A stretch of DNA of 13,411 nt from JBDTSW01 sp039930945 (GTDB taxonomy: Bacteria; Actinomycetota; Thermoleophilia; Solirubrobacterales; 70-9), in NCBI GenBank assembly GCA_039930945.1, contig JBDTSW010000060.1:1-13411 (forward strand), read 5' to 3'. Each line of letters starts with the position of its first letter. Position 1 is the first letter of the stretch. The notes under the pieces are model-generated. The model was not told where the DNA came from and searched no databases. It was given only the letters and a program-made list of their open reading frames with translations. This document shows, in pieces, positions 1 through 5,967 of this stretch. A program made the position numbers and the translations under genes.

Positions 1-306
1 GGGATGCCGATGCTCGGGATCGCCAAGCAGCGGCTCGCCGAGACCCTCGGATCCTCAGCGACTCACGGCGAGGGGGCGCAGAACCTGCTCTGCGCATACC
101 TGGCGGGCGCCGTCTTCCTCGGGCTCGCCGGCAATGCCCTATACGGCTGGTGGTGGCTCGACCCGATCGCAGCGCTGCTGATCGCGGGCGTCGCCATCAA
201 GGAAGGCCTTGAAACCTGGCGCGGCGAGGGGTGCTGCACGGGGCCCGGGCTAGACCCGGCCGCGGCCGACCGCCAGTCCGACGGCTGCGCTCACGACCAT
301 GCTTAA
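1..306 (+). CDS. Cation diffusion facilitator-type metal transporter, C-terminal part (5' end outside window)
   Basis: The frame is open from base 1 and ends at TAA 304-306, so the gene enters from the left and the visible ATG at 4 need not be the start. About 100 residues are visible. A hydrophobic stretch (LLCAYLAGAVFLGLAGNALY) is followed by WWWLDPIAALLIAGVAIKEGLETW, the typical last membrane helix of the cation efflux family, where an Asp-Pro enters the helix. The short tail is rich in Cys and His (GCC ... CAHDHA), fitting metal binding. Such proteins export divalent metals such as zinc, cobalt or cadmium across the cytoplasmic membrane; the substrate cannot be told here. It directly precedes an integrase remnant, so it looks like cargo of a mobile element. 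An alternative is a small CDF-like protein of unknown substrate. Confidence 0.72.
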   Translation, partial: GMPMLGIAKQRLAETLGSSATHGEGAQNLLCAYLAGAVFLGLAGNALYGWWWLDPIAALLIAGVAIKEGLETWRGEGCCTGPGLDPAAADRQSDGCAHDHA

Positions 307-315
307 GCGCGCGCT

Positions 316-478
316 CCCGGATGGATGGGCCATCGGGACTGCAACACGATGCTTATCTACGCCGACTACGAGCGAGCGCAGGTGGGGCCTGGTCGAGCGC
401 GCCTTCGGCCAAGGTGCCAAACGAGGTGCCAAACTGAGCGAAAGTTGCGACCACCTCAGACGAGGTGACACCGCCTGA
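316..478 (+). pseudogene. Tyrosine recombinase (integrase) C-terminal remnant, frameshifted
   Basis: In the frame starting at 316 the translation reads PGWMGHRDCNTMLIYADYE, the C-terminal signature of phage-type tyrosine recombinases: the Gly-His of the last conserved box, then the nucleophile tyrosine in the IYADY block. After about base 381 the sequence makes sense only in the next frame: from 392 it reads VERAFGQGAKRGAKLSES and continues to TGA 476-478, a charged tail usual in actinobacterial integrases. A frameshift or small deletion therefore lies between about 375 and 392. The N-terminal and most of the catalytic domain are missing, since the metal-transporter gene ends at 306. No start codon or RBS is credible. 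The remnant cannot be functional; it shows that the adjacent tRNA fragment is an attachment site. Confidence 0.72.
412..467 (+). repeat. Short direct and inverted repeats beside the attachment site
   Basis: AGGTGCCAAAC occurs twice, at 412-422 and 424-434, twelve bases apart. A third ACGAGGTG lies at 460-467 and forms a 6-bp inverted repeat with CACCTC at 452-457. They lie 50-100 bases before the tRNA fragment, where recombinase arm-binding or excisionase sites often lie. They also fall inside the integrase tail and encode the repeated GAK residues, so a coding origin is equally possible. Confidence 0.35.
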
Positions 479-515
479 TCAAGCGGAAACGGACCTGAGG
501 CTGACCCCCTATCCT

Positions 516-562
516 CCTGGTTGTGGTCCAGGTGGTCGCGGGTTCGAGTCCCGTCGCTCACC
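516..562 (+). tRNA. tRNA-His (anticodon GTG) 3' half only; probable att site
   Basis: A complete anticodon arm is present: CCTGG (516-520), loop TTGTGGT (521-527, anticodon GTG at 523-525, preceded by T33), CCAGG (528-532). A 5-base variable region, a T arm with loop TTCGAGT (543-549) between GCGGG and CCCGT, the acceptor 3' strand CGCTCAC (555-561) and C562 follow. C at the discriminator position is typical of tRNA-His. The matching 5' acceptor strand (GTGAGCG expected near 489) and a D arm are absent; upstream bases do not fold. No CCA is encoded. The fragment cannot give a working tRNA and is best read as the recombined half of a tRNA attachment site. Confidence 0.75.
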
Positions 563-730
563 CTCCTGATTAGCAGGGATTTCACATCCAAGGCCGCTCG
601 CGTGCCGCGCGGCTCGTCTTGAGCTGTGCACCGAGCACCCGATGCCGCGCAGGCTTCCGCGCTCATCGCCCGATCCTCGCACGGGGGGGATGTCGACGGC
701 CAGTAAAGTGGAGCCGATCCGGATGAGCCC
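563..730. other. Intergenic stretch after the tRNA-His fragment
   Basis: No coding region is convincing here. A weak hairpin (CCTG-ATTAG-CAGG, 566-578) follows the tRNA half and could be the old tRNA terminator. TAAAGT at 704-709 is a possible -10 box for the lipoprotein gene, 21 bases before its ATG. Confidence 0.4.
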
Positions 731-1264
731 ATGCGCCGATCAGCTCTAGCTCTGCCGTTGGTCACTTTCGCGCTCGGCCTCGCCGCGTGCGGCGGCGATG
801 ACGACGAGGGCACGACCGCCGACTCGACCACAGCGGTGCAGTCGGAGACCGACTCCGAGCAGCCGCAGCCGACGAACGGAGGCAGGAGCGGCGGTGGCGG
901 CGAGCCCGCCGGCCTCGCGATCAGCGCCAGTGAGTCGCAGTTCGGGACGATCCTCTTCGACGAGGACGACCGTGCGATCTACCTGTTCGACAAGGAGACG
1001 ACCTCCAAGAGCGAGTGCTATGGGCAGTGCGCGGCGGCGTGGCCCCCGGTGCTCACCAAGGGCGGCCCGCAGGCGGCCGGCGGAGCTGAGGCGAAGCTGC
1101 TCGGGACGACCGAGCGCGACGACGGCACCACCCAGGTGACCTACGCGGGTCAGCCGCTCTACTACTACGTCGACGACCCGCCGGGCGAGGTGCTCTGCCA
1201 CAACGTCGACGAGTTCGGCGGTCTCTGGCTGGTCGTGCAGCCGGACGGCGAGCCCGCGGCGTAG
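731..1264 (+). CDS. Lipoprotein with two secreted repeats (PF03640-type)
   Basis: A 177-residue exported lipoprotein. The N-terminus MRR plus a hydrophobic run ends in the lipobox LAAC, with Cys20 as the lipidation site, followed by an acidic, Gly/Ser/Pro-rich linker (21-60). Two copies of the secreted-repeat motif follow: residues 69-108 (RAIYLFDKET ... CYGQCAAAWPPVL) and 121-170 (TYAGQPLYYYVDD ... WLVV). Cys96, Cys100 and Cys156 may form disulfides. The AxYLFDxD...CxGxCxxxWPP pattern is characteristic of the family, which is common in actinobacteria and of uncertain function; some members sit beside redox or copper proteins. The protein should be anchored on the outer face of the membrane. 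The ATG at 731 is chosen because it gives a standard signal peptide. The gene is convergent with the next one, 15 bases apart. Confidence 0.85.
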   Translation: MRRSALALPLVTFALGLAACGGDDDEGTTADSTTAVQSETDSEQPQPTNGGRSGGGGEPAGLAISASESQFGTILFDEDDRAIYLFDKETTSKSECYGQCAAAWPPVLTKGGPQAAGGAEAKLLGTTERDDGTTQVTYAGQPLYYYVDDPPGEVLCHNVDEFGGLWLVVQPDGEPAA

Positions 1265-1279
1265 GCCTCGGCCGGCCGC

Positions 1280-1735
1280 TCAGCCGTCGCGGTCGCAAAC
1301 CATCCCCAGGATCAGGTTCTCGATCGGCCCGCCGCTCTCGTTGCGCCAGTAGAAGGCCCAACGGCGAAAGCCCGCCGGCGATGAGCCCTGGTCGCTGAGC
1401 CCGAAGCCGTCGAATATCTGGTCGATGTACCAGTAGCCGTTGGTGGCGATCGACCCCTTCGGGCACTTCTTGACGATCATCCCGCCAGGTCCGTCGGGCA
1501 CCGTCAGCGGCGTCGATGTCTCGTAGTAGAAGACCCGCGGGCCCTTGGCCGTGCTCGGTCGCCCGCCGGGCGGATCGCCCTGCACGCGATCGGCGTCGAC
1601 GACCTGCTCAAAGCCCGGCGGGGGCGGGTTGCCGGGGGCCTGGCTTTTGTCCTCGCCGCCGATCACGGTCGCCGCGAGGGCGCCGAGGGCCACGAGTGTG
1701 ATTGCTCCGATCGCGGCCGTCCTGGCGCGAACCAT
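1280..1735 (-). CDS. Small membrane-anchored or secreted protein, function unknown
   Basis: 151 residues. The N-terminal hydrophobic helix (about residues 7-26, AAIGAITLVALGALAATVIGG) is a signal anchor or signal peptide without lipobox. A Pro-rich linker (about 32-41) and a soluble domain of about 100 residues follow, with one pair of cysteines (in KKCPKG and MVCDRDG) that could form a disulfide, and many aromatic residues (FYYET, GYWYID, WAFYWRNES). I do not recognise a family. The start is well supported: on the minus strand GAAGGAG lies 6 bases before the ATG. The gene converges with the lipoprotein gene and diverges from the DUF2283-like gene. It is probably extracytoplasmic; no function is proposed. 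Confidence 0.75.
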   Translation of the reverse strand: MVRARTAAIGAITLVALGALAATVIGGEDKSQAPGNPPPPGFEQVVDADRVQGDPPGGRPSTAKGPRVFYYETSTPLTVPDGPGGMIVKKCPKGSIATNGYWYIDQIFDGFGLSDQGSSPAGFRRWAFYWRNESGGPIENLILGMVCDRDG

Positions 1736-1783
1736 CCCCGTCTCCTTCGCTCGAACCGGCAGGGACCTCTATCAGTACACACA

Positions 1784-1806
1784 GATCACGCCGGGATTGA
1801 TCACGC
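1784..1806. repeat. GATCACGC direct repeat in a divergent promoter region
   Basis: GATCACGC occurs at 1784-1791 and 1799-1806, start-to-start 15 bases, between the divergent genes at 1735(-) and 1844(+). It overlaps the region just upstream of the candidate promoter and could be an operator; chance occurrence is possible. Confidence 0.3.
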
Positions 1807-1837
1807 TTGTCGGCAACGTGCCCCTGGCCCCTACCCT
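1807..1837 (+). promoter_or_regulatory. Candidate promoter, leaderless, for the DUF2283-like gene
   Basis: TTGTCG at 1807-1812 and TACCCT at 1832-1837 are separated by 19 bases and match actinobacterial housekeeping boxes reasonably. The -10 box ends 6 bases before the ATG at 1844 and no Shine-Dalgarno sequence is present, so transcription probably starts at or next to the start codon. Confidence 0.45.
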
Positions 1838-1843
1838 GAAGCG

Positions 1844-2119
1844 ATGAGCCTTCGGGCGGGCCCCTACACCTTCATGCACGTCACCTACGATGCCCCCAGC
1901 GACGTGCTCTACGCGGCGATCGCCTCGCCGCGGCCCGGCACTCGCGCGGAGACGCCCGAGGCCCACCTGCTGCGCTTCGACGAGCGCGGCCGGTTCTTCG
2001 GGATCACCCTCGTCAACCCGCGCCAACAGCTCGCCCGCGAGGGGGCCGTCTACGTCAGCCTTCCCAGCGGCGAGCGGGTGCGGGTGCAGGGCGCCGAGGC
2101 GGCGATGAGGCCTGGGTGA
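1844..2119 (+). CDS. DUF2283-like small protein
   Basis: 91 residues. The central part follows the DUF2283 pattern: a beta strand with MHVTYDAPSDVLYAAI (11-26), a stretch ending in HLLRFDERGRFFGITLVNPRQQ (46-67), where the family has a short Asp-x-x-Gly turn and a Gly-Ile strand. Family members are small single-domain proteins of unknown function; the fold is all strand plus one helix. A C-terminal extension of about 25 residues (VYVSLPSGERVRVQG) is additional. The first ATG is used; it is preceded by a -10-like box and no RBS, consistent with leaderless translation. The sigma factor gene follows 63 bases later in the same direction, but nothing links their functions. Confidence 0.7.
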   Translation: MSLRAGPYTFMHVTYDAPSDVLYAAIASPRPGTRAETPEAHLLRFDERGRFFGITLVNPRQQLAREGAVYVSLPSGERVRVQGAEAAMRPG

Positions 2120-2182
2120 TGCCGGGCGGCGATCCTATCCTCACGATCGGCCCGCCAGGAGCGTTCCAAGGGCGTAACCGGT

Positions 2183-2677
2183 ATGGCGAAGACGCTACCC
2201 CCCTTCCAGAGCTTCCTCGACGAGCACCGAGCCCCGGTGCTGTCGTTTCTGCGCTCGATGGTCGGGCCGGCCGACGCCGACGACTGCTTCCAGGAGACCT
2301 TCATCGCCGCCATGCGCGCCTACGAGCAACTCGACGGCCGATACCCTCGAGCCTGGGTGATGACGATCGCCCGCCGCAAGGCGATCGATCACCATCGCGC
2401 CCGCAAGCGCCGACCCGAGCCCCGGGCCGAGTTGCCAGAGCAGCCGACCCACGACCGGATTGACTCGGGTGGCGACCCCGAGCTGTGGACGGCGGTCGCC
2501 GCACTTGCGCCCAAGCAGCGGGCGGCGGTCGCCATGCGCTTCGCGGCGGACATGTCCTACGCCGACGTCGCCGAGGCGCTCGCGTGCTCACAGGAGGCCG
2601 CGCGCCGAAGCGTCCATGAGGGCCTCAAGCGCCTGCGCGAGACCGCGCCCATATCCGACAGGAGCGACCATGACTGA
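2183..2677 (+). CDS. ECF-type RNA polymerase sigma factor
   Basis: 164 residues, normal for a two-domain extracytoplasmic-function sigma factor. Region 2 covers about residues 9-77: ADDCFQETFIAAMRAYEQL is the core-binding and -10 part, and RAWVMTIARRKAIDHHRARKRR is the -10 melting helix. A linker of about 20 residues follows. Region 4 covers about 101-153 with a helix-turn-helix (LAPKQRAAVAMRFAADMSYADVAEAL, then SQEAARRSVHEGLKRLRE) for -35 recognition. There is no C-terminal sensor domain. AAGGG at 2168-2172 is a weak RBS, 10 bases before the ATG. The gene overlaps the alkyltransferase gene by 8 bases, so the two are made together. No ordinary anti-sigma gene is next to it; its regulator may be the partner gene or lie elsewhere. 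Confidence 0.85.
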   Translation: MAKTLPPFQSFLDEHRAPVLSFLRSMVGPADADDCFQETFIAAMRAYEQLDGRYPRAWVMTIARRKAIDHHRARKRRPEPRAELPEQPTHDRIDSGGDPELWTAVAALAPKQRAAVAMRFAADMSYADVAEALACSQEAARRSVHEGLKRLRETAPISDRSDHD

Positions 2678-3299
2678 TCCCGAGCTGAGTTCGATCGAGC
2701 GCGCGCTGCGCGACCAGGCCCCGAGGGCGGCAGAGCCCGAGGCCGAGCGCGCCGCCGCGAGGCTGGCCGAGCGCGCCGACGAGGCGGGCCTGGTGGAGGT
2801 TGCCTACGACACCGTCGATACGCCCGTGGGGCGGATGCTGGTGGCGACGACGCCGCGGGGTCTGGTCCGGCTCGAGTTGCCGGGTCAGAGCTTCGAGCAG
2901 GTCCTCGAGGACCTCGCGGCCAGGGTCTCGCCGCGCCTGCTCGAGCTTGCGCGCCGCACCGACGACGTCCGGCGCCAGCTCGACGAGTACTTCGCCGGCA
3001 GCCGTCGCGAGTTCGACCTGCCGCTGGACTGGCGTCTCGTCCGCGGCGAGTTCGCCCGCCGGCTGCTGGGCAACATGACGCGGGTCCCCTATGGCGAGGC
3101 GATCACCTACACGCAGGCGGCGGCGCAGGCGGGCAGCCCGCGAGGCTCGCGCGCCGCGGGCAACGCCCTCGGCTCGAACCCGATTCCGGTGATCGTGCCG
3201 TGCCATCGGGTCGTCCGCACGGGCGGCGCGATCGGCGGGTACGGGGGAGGGCCGGAGACGAAGCGCTTCCTCCTCCGTCACGAGGGTTGGCTCGACTGA
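2670..3299 (+). CDS. ogt: O6-alkylguanine-DNA alkyltransferase (methylated-DNA-cysteine methyltransferase)
   Basis: 209 residues. The enzyme moves the methyl group of O6-methylguanine onto its own cysteine and is used up. Visible: an N-terminal RNase-H-like part (about 41-120), then the DNA-binding part with VPYGEAITYTQAA (139-151), the arginine finger in GSRAAGNALGSNP (Arg161), and the active-site PCHR with Cys178 followed by GGYGGG and LLRHEG. All catalytic residues are present. Compared with a typical Ogt it has about 35-40 extra N-terminal residues, charged and helical (MTDPELSSIERALRDQAPRA). The frame is open further upstream, but ATG 2670 is chosen because AGGAG lies at 2660-2664, 5 bases before it, inside the sigma gene. 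The 8-base overlap with the sigma gene implies translational coupling. Confidence 0.93.
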   Translation: MTDPELSSIERALRDQAPRAAEPEAERAAARLAERADEAGLVEVAYDTVDTPVGRMLVATTPRGLVRLELPGQSFEQVLEDLAARVSPRLLELARRTDDVRRQLDEYFAGSRREFDLPLDWRLVRGEFARRLLGNMTRVPYGEAITYTQAAAQAGSPRGSRAAGNALGSNPIPVIVPCHRVVRTGGAIGGYGGGPETKRFLLRHEGWLD

Positions 3300-3314
3300 G
3301 ATCGGGGCTGCCGC

Positions 3315-3336
3315 GCCGGGTGCGGACGCACCCGGC
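3315..3336 (+). terminator. Hairpin after the alkyltransferase gene
   Basis: GCCGGGTGCG (3315-3324) and CGCACCCGGC (3327-3336) are perfect inverted copies separated by GA, which folds as a GC-rich stem of about 8-9 bp. It lies 15 bases after the stop codon and has no T run after it, as is common in high-GC actinobacteria. It separates the sigma/alkyltransferase operon from lemA. Confidence 0.65.
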
Positions 3337-3387
3337 CCAGACCTAGTAGAACATCGTCGCTGTCATCAACCCGAGGAGATCCCTGTC

Positions 3388-3969
3388 ATGACCACTGTCC
3401 TCATCGTCGTCGGAGTCGTACTTCTCCTCGGCCTGATCTTCATGCTGATCCGCAACTCGATGATCGGCTCGCGCAACCGCGTTGACGAGTCGTGGTCCGG
3501 GATCGACGTCCAGCTCAAGCGCCGTCACGACCTGGTCCCCAACCTGGTCGAGTCGGTCAAGGGCTACGCCCAGCACGAGCAGAAGACATTCGAGAACGTC
3601 ACCCAGGCCCGCGCGAACGCGATGTCCGCCCAGGGTCCCGAGCAGGCCAGCCAAGCGGAGGGACAGCTCAACCGGGCGCTCGCCGACCTGCGGGCCGTGG
3701 CCGAGCAGTACCCCGACCTGCGCGCCACCGAGAACTTCCAACAGCTCTCGCGGAACCTGAGCGAGCTCGAAGACGAGATCCAGGCCTCGCGCCGGATCTA
3801 CAACTCCAACGTCCAGGCCTACAACACGAAGATCCAGATCTTCCCGAACTCGATCATCGCCAACCAGGGCGGCTTTGAGGCCCGTGAGTTCTTCGAGATC
3901 TCCGACGCCGCCGAGCGGGAGCCGGTCGCGGTCAGCTTCACCCAGCCCCCGCCGCCGGCGACCAGCTAG
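3388..3969 (+). CDS. lemA: LemA family membrane protein
   Basis: 193 residues. One N-terminal membrane helix (about 4-22) is followed by the LemA four-helix domain: NRVDESWSGIDVQLKRRHDLVPNLVESVKGYAQHE (30-64) is the family signature, and YNSNVQAYNTKIQIFPNSIIA near the C-terminus is equally typical. The helix places the domain outside the cytoplasm or at the membrane face; the family's exact role is not settled. A clear RBS, GAGGAG at 3373-3378, sits 9 bases before the ATG. LemA genes are often followed by a TPM-domain or HtpX-like protease gene; here the next gene is a convergent acetyltransferase, so no partner is visible. The C-terminal PPPPATS tail is probably unstructured. Confidence 0.92.
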   Translation: MTTVLIVVGVVLLLGLIFMLIRNSMIGSRNRVDESWSGIDVQLKRRHDLVPNLVESVKGYAQHEQKTFENVTQARANAMSAQGPEQASQAEGQLNRALADLRAVAEQYPDLRATENFQQLSRNLSELEDEIQASRRIYNSNVQAYNTKIQIFPNSIIANQGGFEAREFFEISDAAEREPVAVSFTQPPPPATS

Positions 3970-3995
3970 ACGGCTGAGTCAGCAGGGCGTCGTCA

Positions 3996-4029
3996 CCGGC
4001 GCCTGCGATCCGGCCAAGTCGGTCGCCGG
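3996..4029. terminator. Weak inverted repeat between convergent genes
   Basis: CCGGCG (3996-4001) and CGCCGG (4024-4029) can pair around a 22-base loop in the 61-base gap between lemA and the acetyltransferase gene. There is no T run. It may serve as a two-way terminator; the evidence is position and pairing only. Confidence 0.25.
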
Positions 4030-4030
4030 G

Positions 4031-4849
4031 TCAATCCTCGCCGCCCGCAGGTGGAGGCGGCCGGGTGAGCTCCATCGTCGTCCACACCGGGCGGAAGCCG
4101 AGCCTGGCGTAGAGCTTCTTCGCACGGTCGTCGTCGTCGGCGACGATCCAGAGATCCTCGACGTCTCCGGCCGCCTCGATCGCGGCGCGGGTCATCGCCG
4201 TTCCGCGGCCGGCGCCGCGGTACTCGGGGAGGACGTAGACCTGGGTGATTTCGGCGGCCGCGCCCTCACGCTCGAGCTGGGCGTAGGCGATGGGCGCACC
4301 GCTCTCGCTGACGGTCAGCACCCGGGGGTCCCAGAGCATCGAGACCGCGCGGGCCTGAGAGAGGAGCCGCCCCGCACGCTGGCGCTCGGCTTCGCGGGAG
4401 CTGGGGTCCGCGGCCGGGAAGTTCTCGTTGTGCCAGGCGGTTCGCAGTTCCAGCACCGCGTCGTAGCGGACCTCTTCGACTGAGATCCCGAGTCCGGCAG
4501 GGAGTGGGGCCTGGTGGCGCATCCAGAGCAGACGCTCGGCCGTCCAGCCCTTGGCCTCGAATCCGGCTCGCAATGCATCCGCGGGCTCGACCACGTCGAA
4601 GTCGAGGCGGCGGTGCTCGAGCCCGGCTAGCGCCTCGTCCGCAAGGGCCTCCAGTTCCTCGACGCTCATCGCCGGGTCCTCCTCGACACGGACGACGTTG
4701 AAGCCCCAGTAGTCCGGGTAGTCCGTCGCCCGCGCGATCGTGCCGTGCGCCCAGGGTTCGAGTACGTCGCAAACCGCTGCATGCGCGCCGTCGCGCCAGG
4801 CTCGCGCACGGTCCGTCGCGCTCTCGCCACCGAGTCCAGCGGAGGTCAC
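4031..4849 (-). CDS. GNAT family N-acetyltransferase
   Basis: 272 residues. The C-terminal half (about 122-262) is a GNAT domain: a strand in APIAYAQLE (185-193), then ITQVYVLPEYRGAGRGTAMTRAAI (201-224) with the acetyl-CoA pyrophosphate loop R-G-A-G-R-G (211-216), and DRAKKLYARLGFRPVWTTMEL at the end, the usual final helix and strand. The N-terminal part (about 13-112) looks like a second, degenerate GNAT-like half lacking that loop, so this may be a tandem-GNAT protein; that is inference. The acceptor substrate is unknown. The start is a GTG (4847-4849), with TAGTCT 6 bases upstream on the same strand and no RBS, suggesting a leaderless transcript. It is divergent from corA. Confidence 0.85.
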   Translation of the reverse strand: MTSAGLGGESATDRARAWRDGAHAAVCDVLEPWAHGTIARATDYPDYWGFNVVRVEEDPAMSVEELEALADEALAGLEHRRLDFDVVEPADALRAGFEAKGWTAERLLWMRHQAPLPAGLGISVEEVRYDAVLELRTAWHNENFPAADPSSREAERQRAGRLLSQARAVSMLWDPRVLTVSESGAPIAYAQLEREGAAAEITQVYVLPEYRGAGRGTAMTRAAIEAAGDVEDLWIVADDDDRAKKLYARLGFRPVWTTMELTRPPPPAGGED

Positions 4850-4855
4850 GCGGCC

Positions 4856-4861
4856 AGACTA
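4856..4861 (-). promoter_or_regulatory. Candidate -10 box for the acetyltransferase gene
   Basis: On the minus strand TAGTCT ends 6 bases before the GTG start. No good -35 box and no Shine-Dalgarno sequence are visible. The spacing fits a transcript starting at the start codon. Confidence 0.35.
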
Positions 4862-4961
4862 CGGTCAAGCAGCCTCTCCAGGAGAGCCGGTGACGGGGTA
4901 CGAAATGCCTGGACGCGCCCGCGGGCAGGAAGGCCGCCCTCGGGATGGAACCCAAGGTCGG

Positions 4962-5936
4962 ATGATCGTCGATTGCGCGCACTATCGCGACGGGCGGCGG
5001 CAGCAGGAGGCGCCGCTTGACATCGAGCACGCTGCCGAGGAGGCGAAGGGCGACGGGGATTTCGTCTGGCTGGGCATGCACGAGCCGACCGACTCCGAGC
5101 TCCAGCGGGCGGCGCAGGCGTTCGGCCTGCATGAGCTGGCCGTCGAGGACGCCAGTGGCCCCCATCAGCGCCCCAAGATCGAGGACTACCGGGGCAACAG
5201 CTTCTTCATCGTCCTGCGCACCGCCCGCTACGACGACGATCGCGAGGAGGTCGAGTTCGGCGAGATCCACATCTTCGCCGGCCCGGGCTATGTGATTGCG
5301 GTCCGCCACGGCGGGGCGAGCGAGTTGCGGACCGCGCGCGAGCACCTCGAGGGACACCCGGACCTGCTCCGCACCGGCCCGGCGGCCGTCGTCTGGGCGA
5401 TCATCGACCAGGTGGTCGACGACTACGCGCCGGTCGTCGCCGGGATCGATGACGACATCGAGGAGGTCGAGGAGGAGATCTTCCAGCAGCGGGCCGACTC
5501 GACCGAGCGCATCTACTTCCTCAAGCGGGAGGTGATCGAGTTCCATCGCTCCGTCGCCCCGCTCCTGGCGCCACTCGAAGCGCTGGCCCGGGGCGCCTAC
5601 GCCAACGTCGACGAGCAGCTGCGCCACTACTTCCGCGACATCGCCGACCACGCCCGCCGGGTCGACGAGCAGATCAGCTCGCAGCGCGAGTTGCTGACCT
5701 CGATCCTGGAGGCCAACCTGGCGCTGCTCGGCGTCAGGCAGAACGAGGTGATCCGCGGCATCTCCGCCTGGGCTGCGATCATCGCGGTGCCCACCTTCAT
5801 GGCCAGCATCTGGGGCATGAACTTCCAGTACATGCCCGAGCTCGACAAGCGCACCGGCTATCCGCTGGCGCTGGCGATCATGGTGGTGGCCGTGCTCTTC
5901 CTCTACCGGTTCTTCCGGCGCATCGAGTGGCTCTAG
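4962..5936 (+). CDS. corA: CorA family magnesium/divalent cation transporter
   Basis: 324 residues from ATG 4962. Residues 1 to about 255 form the cytoplasmic domain, with a long acidic coiled helix (DDDIEEVEEEIFQQRADSTERIYFLKREVIEFHR) typical of the CorA funnel. The C-terminus has two membrane helices; the first ends in the signature GMN (in ASIWGMNFQYMPEL), the selectivity loop, and the second (LALAIMVVAVLFLYRFF) leads to a basic tail RRIEWL. CorA forms a pentameric channel for Mg2+ and sometimes Co2+/Ni2+. The frame is open 74 codons further upstream to 4740, but that would overlap the divergent gene and the sequence there is low quality; AAGG at 4954-4957 lies 4 bases before the chosen ATG, and MIVDC is a usual N-terminus for the family. 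Confidence 0.92.
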   Translation: MIVDCAHYRDGRRQQEAPLDIEHAAEEAKGDGDFVWLGMHEPTDSELQRAAQAFGLHELAVEDASGPHQRPKIEDYRGNSFFIVLRTARYDDDREEVEFGEIHIFAGPGYVIAVRHGGASELRTAREHLEGHPDLLRTGPAAVVWAIIDQVVDDYAPVVAGIDDDIEEVEEEIFQQRADSTERIYFLKREVIEFHRSVAPLLAPLEALARGAYANVDEQLRHYFRDIADHARRVDEQISSQRELLTSILEANLALLGVRQNEVIRGISAWAAIIAVPTFMASIWGMNFQYMPELDKRTGYPLALAIMVVAVLFLYRFFRRIEWL

Positions 5937-5949
5937 CCGGCTAGGAGCC
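5929..5949. repeat. Near-perfect palindrome across the corA stop codon
   Basis: The 21-base stretch folds on itself with one extra base; its centre CTAGCCGGCTAG (5933-5944) is a perfect 12-bp palindrome containing the TAG stop. It could be a short terminator for corA or an operator near the following ctaG-like gene, whose ATG is 18 bases downstream. Confidence 0.35.
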
Positions 5950-5954
5950 CCCGC

Positions 5955-5960
5955 TAGGCT
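5955..5960 (+). promoter_or_regulatory. Candidate -10 box for the ctaG-like gene
   Basis: TAGGCT ends 7 bases before the ATG at 5968 and no Shine-Dalgarno sequence lies between, consistent with a leaderless start. No convincing -35 box is seen; the palindrome at 5929-5949 covers that region. Confidence 0.35.
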
Positions 5961-5967
5961 CCGGCCG

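Larger units (their letters stand above)
1..562. mobile_element. Right end of a decayed integrative element at a tRNA-His gene
   Basis: This interval joins three things that belong together in an integrated element: a metal-transporter gene as cargo, the broken 3' end of a tyrosine recombinase gene (316-478), and a tRNA-His 3' half (516-562) lying 37 bases after the recombinase stop. Elements that insert in the 3' end of a tRNA gene leave an intact tRNA at one end and only its 3' half at the other. The fragment therefore marks the far boundary, and ordinary chromosome should begin after about 562. The other end and the intact tRNA lie outside the window, so element size and identity cannot be given. 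The recombinase is disrupted, so the element is probably no longer able to excise by itself. Confidence 0.55.

Noticed and set aside
460..562. A complete tRNA-His with an unusual 5' half
   Set aside because: The only GTGA upstream that could start the acceptor stem (465-468) is about 50 bases before the anticodon arm in place of about 26, matches only four of seven bases, and no D arm folds between them.
2460..2669. A longer alkyltransferase starting inside the sigma factor gene
   Set aside because: The extra residues are an Arg/Ser/Pro-rich shifted reading of the sigma factor region 4, and a clear RBS supports ATG 2670.
4740..4961. A CorA start at 4740
   Set aside because: It would overlap the divergent acetyltransferase gene by 110 bases and add 74 residues unlike CorA; ATG 4962 has an RBS and a typical N-terminus.
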